A DNA stretch of 64,000 nt from Calliopum simillimum (lineage: Eukaryota > Arthropoda > Insecta > Diptera > Lauxaniidae). Shown piece by piece: positions 33,427-44,229 of the stretch (positions are counted from its first letter, which is position 1; each line of letters begins with the position of its first letter). The stretch spans positions 70,156,422 to 70,220,421 of the forward strand of contig OX638368.1 of NCBI GenBank assembly GCA_951812925.1, given 5' to 3'. A model generated the notes under the pieces. It was not told the DNA's origin, did no database searches, and saw nothing but the letters and a program-made list of their open reading frames with translations. The translations under genes and the position numbers were made by a program.

Positions 33427-34669
33427 TTAACTATTTAAAGACTTGGCTGAAATTGAAACCTTAACTTCTTCAACAAATGATTTAAATCGGAAAACAATTG
33501 GGATTTTCCCTAAAATTGGATTGCTTTTTTCCAAAAGTCTTATCCATGATAACAACGAGTCTTTCGTTGAAGTTCCAGTTGCACATATTGCAAAAATTGT
33601 ACCATCTTCCTGTTGGTGCACTGATCGGCACTTTCCAATCGAGTTTGTTTTTGATGGCTTGCCAAATATGGGCACTTCCAATCTAGAAACATCTGTTAAA
33701 AATAAAAAATAAATGTAAGTAACAATTTTTTTTTATAAAAACTAAAATACCATCATTATTTTTTGATTGGAAACTATTCAAAAACTCAGTATCTGGAACG
33801 GAGCGCAGAATGAAATAGTTGATTGCACGGTTCCTTAGCCAAATCAGATATGGTCCCTCAATAGTCAACGCTTTGTCAAGTGGATGGTTGCACAACAATT
33901 GAGTTTGATCTGGACTCATTCCACTTACAATCCAAGTTTCATCTAGTGCGCTCTTCACTAATTTAGTATCATAAACTTCTACCCGTGAACATAAGTCAAC
34001 TGAACACATTCGTTCCACTGCCAATTTCGCTATCTGTAGAGTATCGTCTGGAACTGGATTGGGAAGGGGCCAAGGAGAAAGATTTTTAAACTTTGGCATC
34101 CAATACATCATTCGCCAATATTTGCGCAAAGGATGTCCACGCCGGCCAAAAACATTCAGTAGCATGGCTTCCATTTCATAGTCTGGTATTACTCCTAAGT
34201 CCTCCATCTGTTCCAGCAAATCAATAATACATTGCTGCTGCTTAGGGTAGTGCATGAACTCCGCTTGAAACAAATTTGTAGGTATAAATTTACCTTTTGG
34301 CATTATGTTCAAAAGGGCTTTATAGACATCAAGGTCGCACTCAACGCCATAATCAGACATGCTCTTAAGAGCAGCGTAAATAAATTCGACATGGTTACGT
34401 CGGTGAACATCACGTTCTTCGAAAATTGTTACCATATCCAAGTATGTTTCCTTAGATTTTTGTGAGGCTTTATGAAACGGATTTACGGCTGCCACACTAG
34501 TTTCCAGTTTTTCCTGCGTTTTGCCATTTAGGTTGGCTGATTGTTGTTCCAACGTTTTCGAAAAAAGTCGACGACTGAACCCTTCAATTGAGGCACCTTT
34601 TATCCAAATGCAACAAACATTTGTAGCTAATTTAGACACGCAAGATAAACACTGAAGAGTATTCGTCAT
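33427..34669 (-). CDS. Ecsit: ECSIT, evolutionarily conserved signalling intermediate in Toll pathway, mitochondrial
   Basis: Known role of the family: assembly of mitochondrial complex I, and a signalling adaptor linked to Toll/TRAF6 and BMP signalling. Exon 1 is 34669-33751 and exon 2 is 33692-33427, joined across a 58-base intron with GT (33750-33749) and AG; the codon split by it gives Asp. Total 394 residues, close to other insect ECSITs. Residues 1-60 are basic and Ser/Cys-rich, like a mitochondrial presequence. The conserved core includes 'SKETYLDMVTIFEERDVHRR', 'NHVEFIYAALKSMSDYG', 'GKFIPTNLFQAEFMHYPKQQ' and 'RMMYWMPKFKNLSPWPLP'. The second exon gives 'GTIFAICATGTSTKDSLLSW'. No stops or frameshifts, and base use is more balanced than the flanks. 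The start at 34669 is the first ATG in frame. Stands alone; neighbours are transposons. Confidence 0.93.
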
Positions 34670-35110
34670 ATCGTCATATCAATGTTGCTTTGTAGAATTC
34701 TACTAAGTGCCGTCTCTGATATTCTGTGCCTCCTCGGTCAGTGAAAAATATGGAAGTCGCTTATCTTTTTCACTTTGTTTTTTTGACTAATTTTTAAACA
34801 ATGCAAAAAAAAAAATAAATAAGTTATATTTTTTTTTTTTTTCGTTCAGCAAGTGCCAAATTTTTCATCAAGCAGAGATGCCAGATGGAATTCGCAACTT
34901 TTCCCCCGACTTGATTATTTTTCCCCAAAATCACACAATTTCAAAAAATGTTCCCCTAAATTGAAAAACCGCAAAAACGATTTTATAAATATTTGAGAGC
35001 TCTGATGAAATAGGATTATGCACAAAACCATGAAGAATTTCATAGGCCGTTATTTTAAGAATGATAATTTAGAGTAACCTATTTGTAGTATTGAGGTGAC
35101 GATATGGTAT
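34670..35110. other. ECSIT upstream region
   Basis: Presumed promoter side of ECSIT. A/T tracts at 34805-34850 and no TATA box that I would defend. No other gene. Confidence 0.35.
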
Positions 35111-35202
35111 GGGGCTGTCCATAAACCACGTGACGCTAAAATTCGCTATATTGAACACACCCCCCTATGTGACGGAGCGTCACGGAGTTTATGGACAGCC
35201 CC
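35111..35202. mobile_element. 92-bp MITE, GGGGCTGTCCATAAAC ends
   Basis: Inverted ends GGGGCTGTCCATAAACCACG (35111) and complement (to 35202), about 26 bp with few mismatches, including 'gtgacgc'/'gcgtcac'. TAT flanks both sides (35108-35110, 35203-35205). Confidence 0.85.
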
Positions 35203-35209
35203 TATGTTG

Positions 35210-35940
35210 ATAAACAAACAAAACAGCTGGTTCACACACACGACTAAAGTCGCAATCATAATGTGCTTAGAGTCTGATACCCATGCGTATACGCAAGATC
35301 TATTGTATAGCCATGACATCGTTTAGCAAAAGTTTCGATCAGTTTCAAAAGAGCTTTTTAAGCTGTTTTTGAACGCACTTTGCTTTATTCATTATCTAAG
35401 CAAACATGTTTAGTGTTGCCAAAAAGTGGAAAGTTCTCCTAAAACGGGTAATTTTGTCGCAATTTATGCAAATAAGAAAAAAATAAATCAAAAATGGTAA
35501 ATTTTGTATGCTGATTTTGCACAAGTTCTTACGTATTACGAGCCTTTATCTTCCCAATCGAGAATTTGAATGCGCATCCACAATATACAAATAAGAAGCG
35601 CTATTTTTCTATGTATTTATATGGAATCGTTCGAGTTTATCTGTGAGATTTTTTTTTTTTTTTTGAATTTGGACTATTTTCGTTTATAAAAAAAAAGAAT
35701 GAGAGCAAGACATTAATTAAAAGTAAAAAAAATAAAATTTGATTTGAAATACAAATTTTCATTTCATTTCGTTTATTCAGTCTTTGGATATACAAGTTCC
35801 TCACAGACTAGCAAAAAATAATAAATACTAAATAACAGTTATATATATTTAAGAGAAAATAAAATTAAAATATAAATTACACAATAAATAAACTGCCAAC
35901 CAATTTCTTAAAATTAAGTTTAGTTAAAGATTCATCCAAT
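35210..35940. other. AT-rich spacer, no gene seen
   Basis: No family-like coding or inverted repeat found; the next feature begins with the LINE relic. Confidence 0.45.
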
Positions 35941-35944
35941 CTAT

Positions 35945-36948
35945 AAGCTGCAATACTTGCTTCACCGTCGAGTAGTAATAGAGGAACCCCATAAACGAAA
36001 TGGCCAGGTACAGTGCACTAATTGCCAAGAGTATGGGCATACAAAAACATATTGTACCCTACAGGCTGTCTGTGTTGCATGTGGAGAGCTTCACCACATT
36101 TCTGAATGCAAAATCAAGTTGCGAAATGAAGCTAATTTAAAAAAGTGCGCTAATTGTCAATTGACCACACTGCCCTATTTTTAGAGAGCTTAAAGCAAAA
36201 ATTTCTGAGAAAAGACAAGTGAATCGTAATTTAAATCATAATGCAATTACTACACATAAATTTGTCCAACAACAAAGCAATCTAAATCCCATTGATCCCT
36301 CTGTTTTATATTCAAGTGCATTGAAATCAGGCATAATAAATCCACAACAAAGTAGTTTAGAAAGTCAAATTACGAACTTAACGCAAACATTGAATCAATT
36401 TATGATGTCAATGCAATCAACTCTTTAAGAGTTAGTCAAAACGCAAAACCAGCTCCTCCAAATTTTGATTGCTCAAAAATAAGTAAATTAAACATTTGTG
36501 CCTGGAATGCAAACGGTATCAACCAACACAAAAATGAAATTTCTCATTACCTGAATAAAGAGGAAATTGATATTATGCTCGTTTCAGAGACACATCTGCC
36601 TGATAAGTATAATTTCTATATACCTGGATATAAATTCCATAAAACCAATCATCCTGATGGCAAAGCGCATGGAGGCACAGGAATTTTAATTCATAATCGC
36701 CTCAAACATTTCTGTTTAGAATCCTTTTCAAAAAACTATCTTCAGGCTACCTCTATTTGCCTACAAAATCATTCTAAGAATTTAACAGTATCGGCGGTTT
36801 ATTGCCCATCCGATTTGCAGTTAGTGAGAATCAATTCAAAGAATTCTTTGACACTCTGGTAACCAGATTTTTAGCTGCTGGAGACTACAACTCCAAGCAT
36901 ACATATTGGGGTTCTCATCTTGTAAATCCAAAAGGGAAACAATTATAT
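35945..36948 (+). pseudogene. Jockey-like LINE, part 1: gag zinc knuckles and endonuclease start
   Basis: The gag-like ORF1 remnant shows CCHC knuckles: 'VQCTNCQEYGHTKTYC', 'VCVACGELHHISEC', 'KCANC', then a stop near 36182 and a Gln/Asn-rich tail ending 36428. ORF2 opens near 36472 with the apurinic-type endonuclease: 'LNICAWNANGINQHKNE', the catalytic Glu in 'MLVSETHLPD', and 'AAGDYNSKHTYWGS' (Asp/Asn). A frameshift lies near 36835. The frame reaches 'GKQLYN' and stops at the insertion at 36952. ORF1 binds RNA; ORF2 nicks target DNA. The 5' end is truncated. Confidence 0.85.
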
Positions 36949-37265
36949 AATGGGCCTTATCGTAAATAAATATTCTCGAGAATTTATTCGCTAACTCCCT
37001 GGTTTACAATCGCAAAAAAAATTTCGTGGAAAGGGAAAATTCTCTGCAAAAATTATGTAATCGGCAATAAGTTGGGAGCGAGTTTTTTCACTTTTATATT
37101 GGGTGTACAACTTAAAAACCGGAATTTGACGGTGGATGTCCGTACTAACAAATATCGTGAAAGCTCGAACTTTATATATATGTCATTTTGAAGGTACATT
37201 TGATAGCTGTCAAAATCAGTCAACTAAACAATTTTATCTTGTGTGCATCATTATTATTTTTCACG

Positions 37266-38420
37266 ATGAATAACTTCGAAAATTCGAGAAAAAGACAGAA
37301 TTTGCGGGAGGTTTTGTTGGGTCATTTTTTTGCAAAGAAAACTGCTGCGGAAAGTCACAGTTTGCTTGTAGAAGTTTAAGGCGACGATGCTTTAGGAAAA
37401 ACACAGCGTTTTGAATGGTTTAAACGCTTCAAAAGTGCCGATTTTGACATCAAAGACAAAGAACGCCCAGGACAGCCATAAAAGTATGAAGACGAAGAAT
37501 TAGAGAAGCTACTCGATGAGGATTCAAGTCAAACACAAGACGAGCTTGCCAAATCGTTGAAAGTGACTCAGCAAGCCATTTCGAAACGTTTGAAAGCCGC
37601 CGGATACATTCAGAAGCAAGGTAATCCGGTCCCCTATGAGTTGAAGCCGAGAGACGTTGAACGGCGCTTCTGTATGTCTGAAATGCTGCTTGAGCGCCAT
37701 AAAAACAAATCATTTTTGCATCGGATTGTGACTGGGGATGAAAAATGGATCCATTATGACAATCCCAAGCGCAAAAAGTCATACGTGAAACCACGCCAAC
37801 CAGCCAAATCAACCTCGAAGCCAAATATCCATGGCGCCAAGGTTATGCTGTGTATTTGGTGGGATCAGAAGGGGCCGTTATATTATGAGTTGTTGAAATC
37901 GGGCCAGACAATCACAGGTGACCTGTACCGAACACAATTAATAGGGGGTTATCGTGAATCAAGATTCCCGGGGAATTTTCTTAAAATGCAATAGAGAATG
38001 CACGACAGTCTGAGAAAATTCCCCGGGAGTCTTGATTCACGATAACCCCCAATAAGTTTGAAGCGTGCCATCATCGAAAAACGCCCGGAAAATGCGACCA
38101 GACACGAAGCAATAATTTTTTATCATGACAACGCTCGGCCGCATGTTGCAAGACCCGTGAAAAACTATTTGGAAAATAGTGGATGGGAAGTTTTTGCTCA
38201 CCCGCCTTATAGCCCAGACCTTGCACCATCAGACTACCATTTGTTCCGATCGATGCAGAATGCCCTATCAGGAATACGATTCACTTAAGATCAAGATATC
38301 GAAAATTGTATAGATTCATTTTTGGCCGCCAAGCCGGCGCAATTTTTTTGGGATGGAATTCATAAATTGCCTGAAAGATGGGGAAATGTTGTAGCTTCCA
38401 ATGGACAATACTTTGAATAA
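37266..38420 (+). pseudogene. mariner transposase, inactivated
   Basis: Cuts and pastes the mariner at TA. ATG at 37266 ('MNNFENSRKRQNLREVLLG'), helix-turn-helix region with 'SLKVTQQAISKRLKAAGYIQ', linker 'HRIVTGDEKWIHYDNP' with the first catalytic Asp, second Asp in 'FYHDNARPHVARP', third in 'PPYSPDLAPSDYHLF', i.e. the D,D34D pattern. Broken by stops at about 37378, 37480 and 38286, and by the 107-bp insertion at 37944. The end 'WGNVVASNGQYFE' is as expected. The family call is secure; the copy is dead. Confidence 0.93.
37944..38050. mobile_element. 107-bp palindromic element inside mariner
   Basis: GGGGGTTATCGTGAATCAAG and its exact complement form the ends; AATA on both sides (37940-37943, 38051-38054; equivalently 3-bp AAT). 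Removing it restores the mariner frame '..TQLI' to 'SLKRAI..'. The end sequence parallels that of the GGGCC elements (GGGCCTTATCGTAAATAAAT), with a second shared block around 'attcccggggaatttt' / 'attctcgagaattt'. Confidence 0.95.
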
Positions 38421-38667
38421 AATATATTGTAACATTTTTCCACAATAAAGCATCAAATTTCGCTAAAAAATTCCGGTTTTTAAGTTGTACACCCAATATG
38501 TTAAATTTGCTCCTCAACTTTTTGCTAGGGAGTACTAATGTATAAATGAATAATTATAAATAACGTTTCACAAATTAAAAACTTTAGTACAACAATTTTA
38601 AAGCTTATTGAAATAGCTTTCATATGACACTTAAGTTTTTAATATTGAACCAAGCGTTTCCAACTTA

Positions 38668-39373
38668 GGTAAAATTGCAGTTTAGCCGCTTTTCGTATTT
38701 TTAAGGGTAGAAAAAAAATTTTGCCAAAAATGGCTTATTTTGGACTCCCACATTACAAAAATGGCGGGGGAACTCAAGAAATTTAGGTGGTTTTCGCAAA
38801 AAATAAATTTAAATGAATTTTAATCGATTATATCTCTTAGTATATCAAACACGGGCTTCGCTAGCCACAGTAGTTTTACATAAGAGTAGGGGTAAGTGGG
38901 CGGCCTGTGGCCGCAACTCAGGATTTAAAACTCCCAAAAATCAAACACCGGCTTCGCGGCGGCCTTCGGCCGCTGATCAGTCTATACTATATCCAACATC
39001 TAGCTTGCTAGCCACAGTAATTTTACATAAGAGCAGGGGTTTATCAATAAAACGCTTTTGCTTTATTTTAATTTTTTATTTATATGTCCAATGGTCCAAA
39101 TTTCTAAACCAATGCTTGATATAGTATAAAATAAACATTTAAAATATGTTTTAGTGCTCATATTGTCAAAGAGAACACATATTAAAAACTGTAAAATAAG
39201 GTGAGTCAACATCCGCGGTTTTTGAGAGTTTGAGGCGCTTTTTGCGAAAATCACGCAAAATTCTTGAGCTCCCCCGCCATTTTTGTAATGTGGGAGTCCA
39301 AAATTAGCCATTTTTGGCAAGATTTTAGTTCTACCCTTAAAAATACGAAAAGCAGCTAAACTGCAATTTAACC
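38668..39373. mobile_element. 706-bp TIR element with 8-bp target duplication
   Basis: CCAACTTA at 38660-38667 and 39374-39381. Ends GGTAAAATTGCAGTTTAGC and complement of GGTTAAATTGCAGTTTAGC; the arms continue for about 110 bp ('tttggactcccacattacaa'). The empty site 'tttccaacttatactgg' is present in the GGGCC copies at about 28870 and 40005. It carries the GC-rich module. No coding. Confidence 0.9.
38880..38985 (+). repeat. GC-rich module, copy 3
   Basis: 'gtaagtgggcggcctgtggc', 'cggcttcgcggcggccttcg' and 'gccgctgatcagtctatac'. A short extra piece of the same edge ('gctagccacagtaattttac') recurs at 39008. Confidence 0.8.
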
Positions 39374-39694
39374 CCAACTTATACTGGTTCTGCTTAAACT
39401 ACTTTTCACTCAAATTTTTTTTGAAACTTTTTGGTGCAATCTTTTGATTTTCTAAAACCACAAAAATGATTAAAGACATTTCTTACTTTAAAAAGCAAAG
39501 CATTAACTTCAATTTCACTGCTGCAATTGCTGCTTTTTCTTCTTTTGCAATTGTTGTTTCTTCTTCTTCTTCTTCGAATATGCTACTCATTACGAGTAAC
39601 ATAGGTCCCTAATAAGAGAGCTGCCGTAAACACTAGGTTTTTATCACAGCTCTCAGCGTAGCGTCTTTACAGACTTATAAAATTATTTTATATT

Positions 39695-40582
39695 GGGCCT
39701 TATCGTAAATAAATATTCTCGAGAATTTATTCGCTAACTCCCTGGTTTGCAATCGGAAAAAAATTTCGTGGAAAGGGAAAATTCACTGGGAAAATTATGC
39801 AATCGGCAATAAGTTGGGAGCGAGTTTTTTCACTTCTATTTGTAAAATTTGCTCCTCAACTTTTTGCTAGGGAGTACTAAAGTATAAATGAATAGTTATA
39901 AATAACGTTTGACAAATTAAAAACTTTAATACAACAATTTTAAAGCTTATTGAAATAGCTTTCATATGACACTAAAGTTTTTAATAACCCTCCAAGCGTT
40001 TCCAACTTATACTGGTTCTGCTAAAACTACTTTTCACTCAAATTTTTTTGCAAAACTTTTTGGTGCAAACTTTTGATTTTCCAAATCCACAAAAATGATT
40101 AAAGACATTTTTTACTTTAAAAAGTAAAGCATTAACTTCAATTTCACTGCTGCAATTGCTTCTTTTTCTTTTACAATTGCTGTTTCTTGTTTATCTTTTT
40201 TTTAAGTCAGCTGTCAAAATCCAGTGGAAAATGGAAAAAATGTCAACGATTTATGGAAAAAAGCGTTGCCACATGTTTTTTTTTTTGTGCAAAATGTCCA
40301 CGAAATTGGAAAAAATCAGCGTTCAGACAGGCTGTTTGCGCAAAATGTCAAAGATATGGGAAAGACTCAGCGTTGCCAGATGTTGTTTTTGTGTAAAATG
40401 TTAACGCTCTAGGAAAAACACAGCGTTGCAAACTGGTTATATCTGAAAATGTCAACGATATTAAAATAAAAAAAGTATCCTTGCAGGAAGGGGAGTTTCC
40501 ATTCATGAAATATTCACTACTTCCAGTGCTCCTTCCCCGGGAGGGAGAGAATGGAACTCCCTTCAGATTTACGATAAGGCCC
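39695..40582. mobile_element. GGGCC element, third left end and shared right end
   Basis: GGGCCTTATCGTAAATAAAT at 39695 begins a copy running to 40582 that is collinear with copy 1 at 28560-29410, including 'ccaagcgtttccaacttata' and the 'gcgttgccaca' block. Confidence 0.8.
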
Positions 40583-40585
40583 AAT

Positions 40586-42190
40586 ATGCTTATAAAAAAT
40601 CACACTTTCAATTTTGCTTCGCCTGGTCAACCTACATATTGGCCAGCCGACCTAAGCAAAATTCCAGACCTCATTGACTTTGCTATTACAAGAGGCATAG
40701 AGAGAACCCTAATCACAATTGAAACAAAATTAGCGCTCTCTTTTGACCATGCTCCAATCTTATTTTGCCTTTTAGAAAAACCAATGTACATTGAGACCTT
40801 TAAGAAACTAACCTCATATAAGACCAACTGGCTTAGGTACAGGAAATAAATAAGTTCTCACATCCACACGAGCTACTCGATAGAATGTGAGGAACATATA
40901 GATGATGCTGTTGCCACTTTTAATTCAATCCTTTGTTCAGCAGCGGAACACTCAACGCCTTATGATGTTGTGAAAAATACAAAAATCAGTTTTTCCACCA
41001 ACAGTGAAATTGAGTTTCTCGTAGCTGAGAAGCGAAAGCTTAGGCGCGAATAGCAGCTACATAGATCTCCCGCTTCTAAAGCAAACTAAAAAATTTCTAC
41101 TTCTAAACTGAGGTCTGCGCTAAAAAATAAAGAAGATATAGAACAGAAAAAATTTGTCTCGAAACTGGATCCTAATAAGAATGGCAAACAGTCCTTGTGG
41201 AAAGCTAGCAAAAGTATTAAAACTCCGATGGAAAGTGAGCTGCCGATAAGAGCCAACCTTGGGAACTGGGCTCGCACAGTTTTTCAACCAAATCCTCCCA
41301 TTCAAGGCTTTATTCCTCCTAATTTGCAATTAAACAGCGATGTTATGCAATTGAACTTTCATATTAGCAATGTAAAGGGTGTAGTTTAAGAGATGTGTCC
41401 CACAAAAGCTCCTGGGTGCGATTATATAACTCCCAAAATGATAAAGAACTGCCAAATTCAGCTTTTGTCTTTTTAACCAGACTTTTTAACGCTATAATTC
41501 AGTCTGGGTATTGCCCAACAGAGTGGAAAATTTCATTCATAACCATGATTCCAAAACCTGGAAAAGATCGTACATTGCCTTCTTTATATAGACCCATCAG
41601 CCTTTTACCATGCTTATCCAAACTGTTTGAAAAACTAATTTTACCAAAAATAATACCTTATGCAACCGGAAAAAATTTATTTCGGGTCCACCAATTCGGT
41701 TTTCGAAAACATCACGGAACAATTGAACAGGTTAATAGAATCACAAATGAAATAAAGAAGGCTTTCGAACAAAGTGTACAGCAGTTTTCTCGATGTAGCT
41801 CAAGCGTTTGGTAAAGTATGGCATGAAGACCTTATCAATAAAATTAAACACGTACTGCCTTTTAACGTCCACAAAACATTTATCTCTTATCTGGAAAGCA
41901 GGAATTTTAGAATTAGATATAATAGTTTTATTTCCTTTATCACCTTTAAAAATTAATGCAGGTGTCCCTCAAGGAAGCGTGCTGGGTCCTTTTCTGTACT
42001 TACTGTATACCTCAGATTTACCTATTATCGCTGGCACAACCATATCTACTTTCGCAGATGATACTGCAGTTTTAAGTTGTAGTCGTTGTCCCCTAGAAGC
42101 GACACGAAAACTTCAACTTCATTTAAACTCTATCGAAAAGTGGTTGCTGCTATGGCGCATAAAAGTAAATGAACAAAAATGCAAGTAGGT
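40586..42190 (+). pseudogene. Jockey-like LINE, part 2: endonuclease end and reverse transcriptase
   Basis: Continues ORF2 with 'ASPGQPTYWPADLSKIPDLI' and the endonuclease 'LSFDHAPILFCL' (conserved Asp-His). Then the reverse transcriptase: 'WKISFITMIPKPGKD', 'YRPISLLPCLSKLFEKLIL', 'QFGFRKHHGTIEQVNRI', 'VFLDVAQAFGKVWHEDL' (motif A), 'NAGVPQGSVLGPFLY' (motif B), 'STFADDTAVLS' (catalytic FADD). Stops near 40848, 41052 and 41388 and frameshifts near 41790 and 41945; stop at 42188. The fold-back at 42204 follows at once. Confidence 0.9.
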
Positions 42191-42203
42191 TACTTTTACC
42201 CTT

Positions 42204-44222
42204 ACACGGCGAGCCTTAACCAAAATAAAGTTTTATTGCAACCAAGCCAAATTCGGCATATGCAGGATTATTCTATGTAAAAACACTAATTAATAACTGT
42301 AAATAAAAGTTTCGTACCTGATCGTCTGAAAAAAAAAGATAAAAAACTGAGTATGCAGAAAATTTTCTGCATGTCTTTAAATTTAAAAACTGCATCCTAA
42401 AAAATCCTAGCTGATTCCATTCAGGAGATATTGAATTTTAAACCATTTTTTTAACTTTTTTTAAAAAAATCGGTTTTTTCGTATTTAAGACAAACGCAAA
42501 CAAAAACCAGAAACACTAATAGTCATTCCGGATGTGATTTTTGATGCTTAATCCGAATCCGGTCTTAGAATTGCTATATTAGGTCTGGGTTTTGAGATAT
42601 CCTTACATAAAAGTTTAAAGGACACCATTTTTTCCTATTTTTGAAGTTATATAACAAGACAAGGTAATTTTAAGACGAAAAATCTGGTAAGACAACTAAT
42701 AACCCTAGCTGTTTTCTTCAAAACACAATTAGACCAATAACGATATCTTTTTTTTTTTGCCGGAGATATCTTAACCTAAAATGCTAAAAAAGTGCAAAAA
42801 CACGATTTTTGGCTATATTGGATGTCATATGCAGGACGCACAAAATTTTTTTGTGAATTTCTATTACCAGAATCATTTGGTACTCTTTGTTGGCTTCAAA
42901 TTAAGCTATCAAATGTTTATTTGTAATATTTCTCTGCAAAGTTATGATAATTTTAAAATCACATCATGAAACTCAAAGTGAAAAATCTCGGTTTTCGACT
43001 ATATTTAAGGTTATATACAGTACGGACGAAATTCGTCTGCTCTTTTTTACTAACGGAATCATTTAATGCCATTCTTTATCTCTAAAATGAGCTACAAAGT
43101 GGTCTCCTGTGATTGTTTTCTACAAAGTTATGACTATTTTAAGATGCCATGCTGCAGCAATATAATAAATACTCTTACACTATATTATAGTGACACCCCT
43201 GTGAGTTTGCACTCCATAATTTAATTTTAAAATGGTTATAACTTTGTAGAAAACAATCATAGGACACCACTTTATAGCTCATTTTTGAGATAAAAAATGG
43301 TATGACATGATTCGATCAGTAAAAAAAGGCAGACGAACTTCGTCCGTACTGTATACAACCTCAAATATAGCCATAAACCGAAATTTTTCACTTTCAGTTT
43401 CATGATGTGATTTTAAAATTATCATAACTTTGCAGAGAAATATTACAAACAACCATTTGATAGCTCAATTTGAAGTCAAAAAAGAGTACCAACTGATTCT
43501 GGTGATAGAAATTCACAAAAAAATATTGTGCGTCCTGCATGTGACATCCAATATAGCCAAAAATCGTGTTTTTGCACTTTTTTAGCATTTTAGGTTAAGA
43601 TATCTCCGACAAAAAAAAAGATATCGTTATTGGTCTAATTGTGTTTTGAAGAAAATAGCTAGGGCTATTAGTTGTCATACCAGATTTTTTGGGTTAAAAT
43701 TACCTTGTCTTCTTATATAACTTCAAAAATAGGAAAAAATGGTGTCCTTTAAAACTTTATGTAAAGATATCTCAAAACCCAGACCTAATATAGCAATTCT
43801 AAGACCGGATTCGGATTAAGCATCAAAAATCACATCTGGAATGACTATTAGTGTTTCTGGTTTTTGTTTGTGTTTGTCTTAAATACGCAAAAACCAGTTT
43901 TGTGAAAAAAAGCTTAAAAATAGTTTAAAATTTAATATCTCCTGAATGGAATCAGCTAGGATTTTTTGGTTTGCAGTTTTTAAATTCAAAGACATACAGA
44001 AAATTTTCTGCATACTCAGTTTTTTAGCTTTTTCTTCAAACTTAAAACAATAAATGCACTCAAAGAAAAAAAATTAGTAAAAATGCAATATCTTGTTCAG
44101 ACGATCAGGTATGAAACTTTTATTTACAGTTATTAATAAGTGTTTTTCAATAGAATAATCCTGCTTACGCCGAATTTTGCGTGGTTGCAATAAAACTTTA
44201 TTTTGATTAAGGCTCGCCGTGT
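42204..44222. mobile_element. 2.0-kb fold-back element in the LINE
   Basis: Ends ACACGGCGAGCCTTAA and its complement, with arms of about 1 kb at high identity meeting near 43190. The two arms give the same 62-residue translation on opposite strands (42781-42969 and 43400-43588), which is a palindrome signature and not a gene. It interrupts ORF2 between the FADD region and the C-terminus. The target duplication is unclear (TT or TTA). Confidence 0.9.
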
Positions 44223-44229
44223 TTAGGCC

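Larger units (their letters stand above)
37099..38496 (+). mobile_element. mariner element with inverted ends
   Basis: Ends TTGGGTGTACAACTTAAAAA (37099) and its complement (to 38496), perfect for about 29 bp, flanked by TA. The other GGGCC copy at about 28703 shows the empty site 'ttttatatgttaaat', confirming a TA duplication. Length without the nested 107-bp element and its duplication is about 1290 bp, normal for mariner. Confidence 0.95.
36952..40582. mobile_element. GGGCC element, copy 2, composite
   Basis: Left end GGGCCTTATCGTAAAT (36952), right end complement (to 40582), AAT on both sides (36949-36951, 40583-40585). Deleting it with one AAT joins LINE codons '..GKQLYN' and 'MLIKNHTF..' in frame, which verifies the insertion. 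It contains a mariner (37099-38496), an 8-bp-duplication element (38668-39373) and a third GGGCC left end at 39695, so it is either tandem or enlarged by recombination. Between 39570 and 39694 lies unrelated sequence. Confidence 0.85.

Noticed and set aside
42781..43588. Two almost identical 62-residue proteins on opposite strands
   Set aside because: Palindrome arms of a fold-back element; duplication of DNA, not of a gene.
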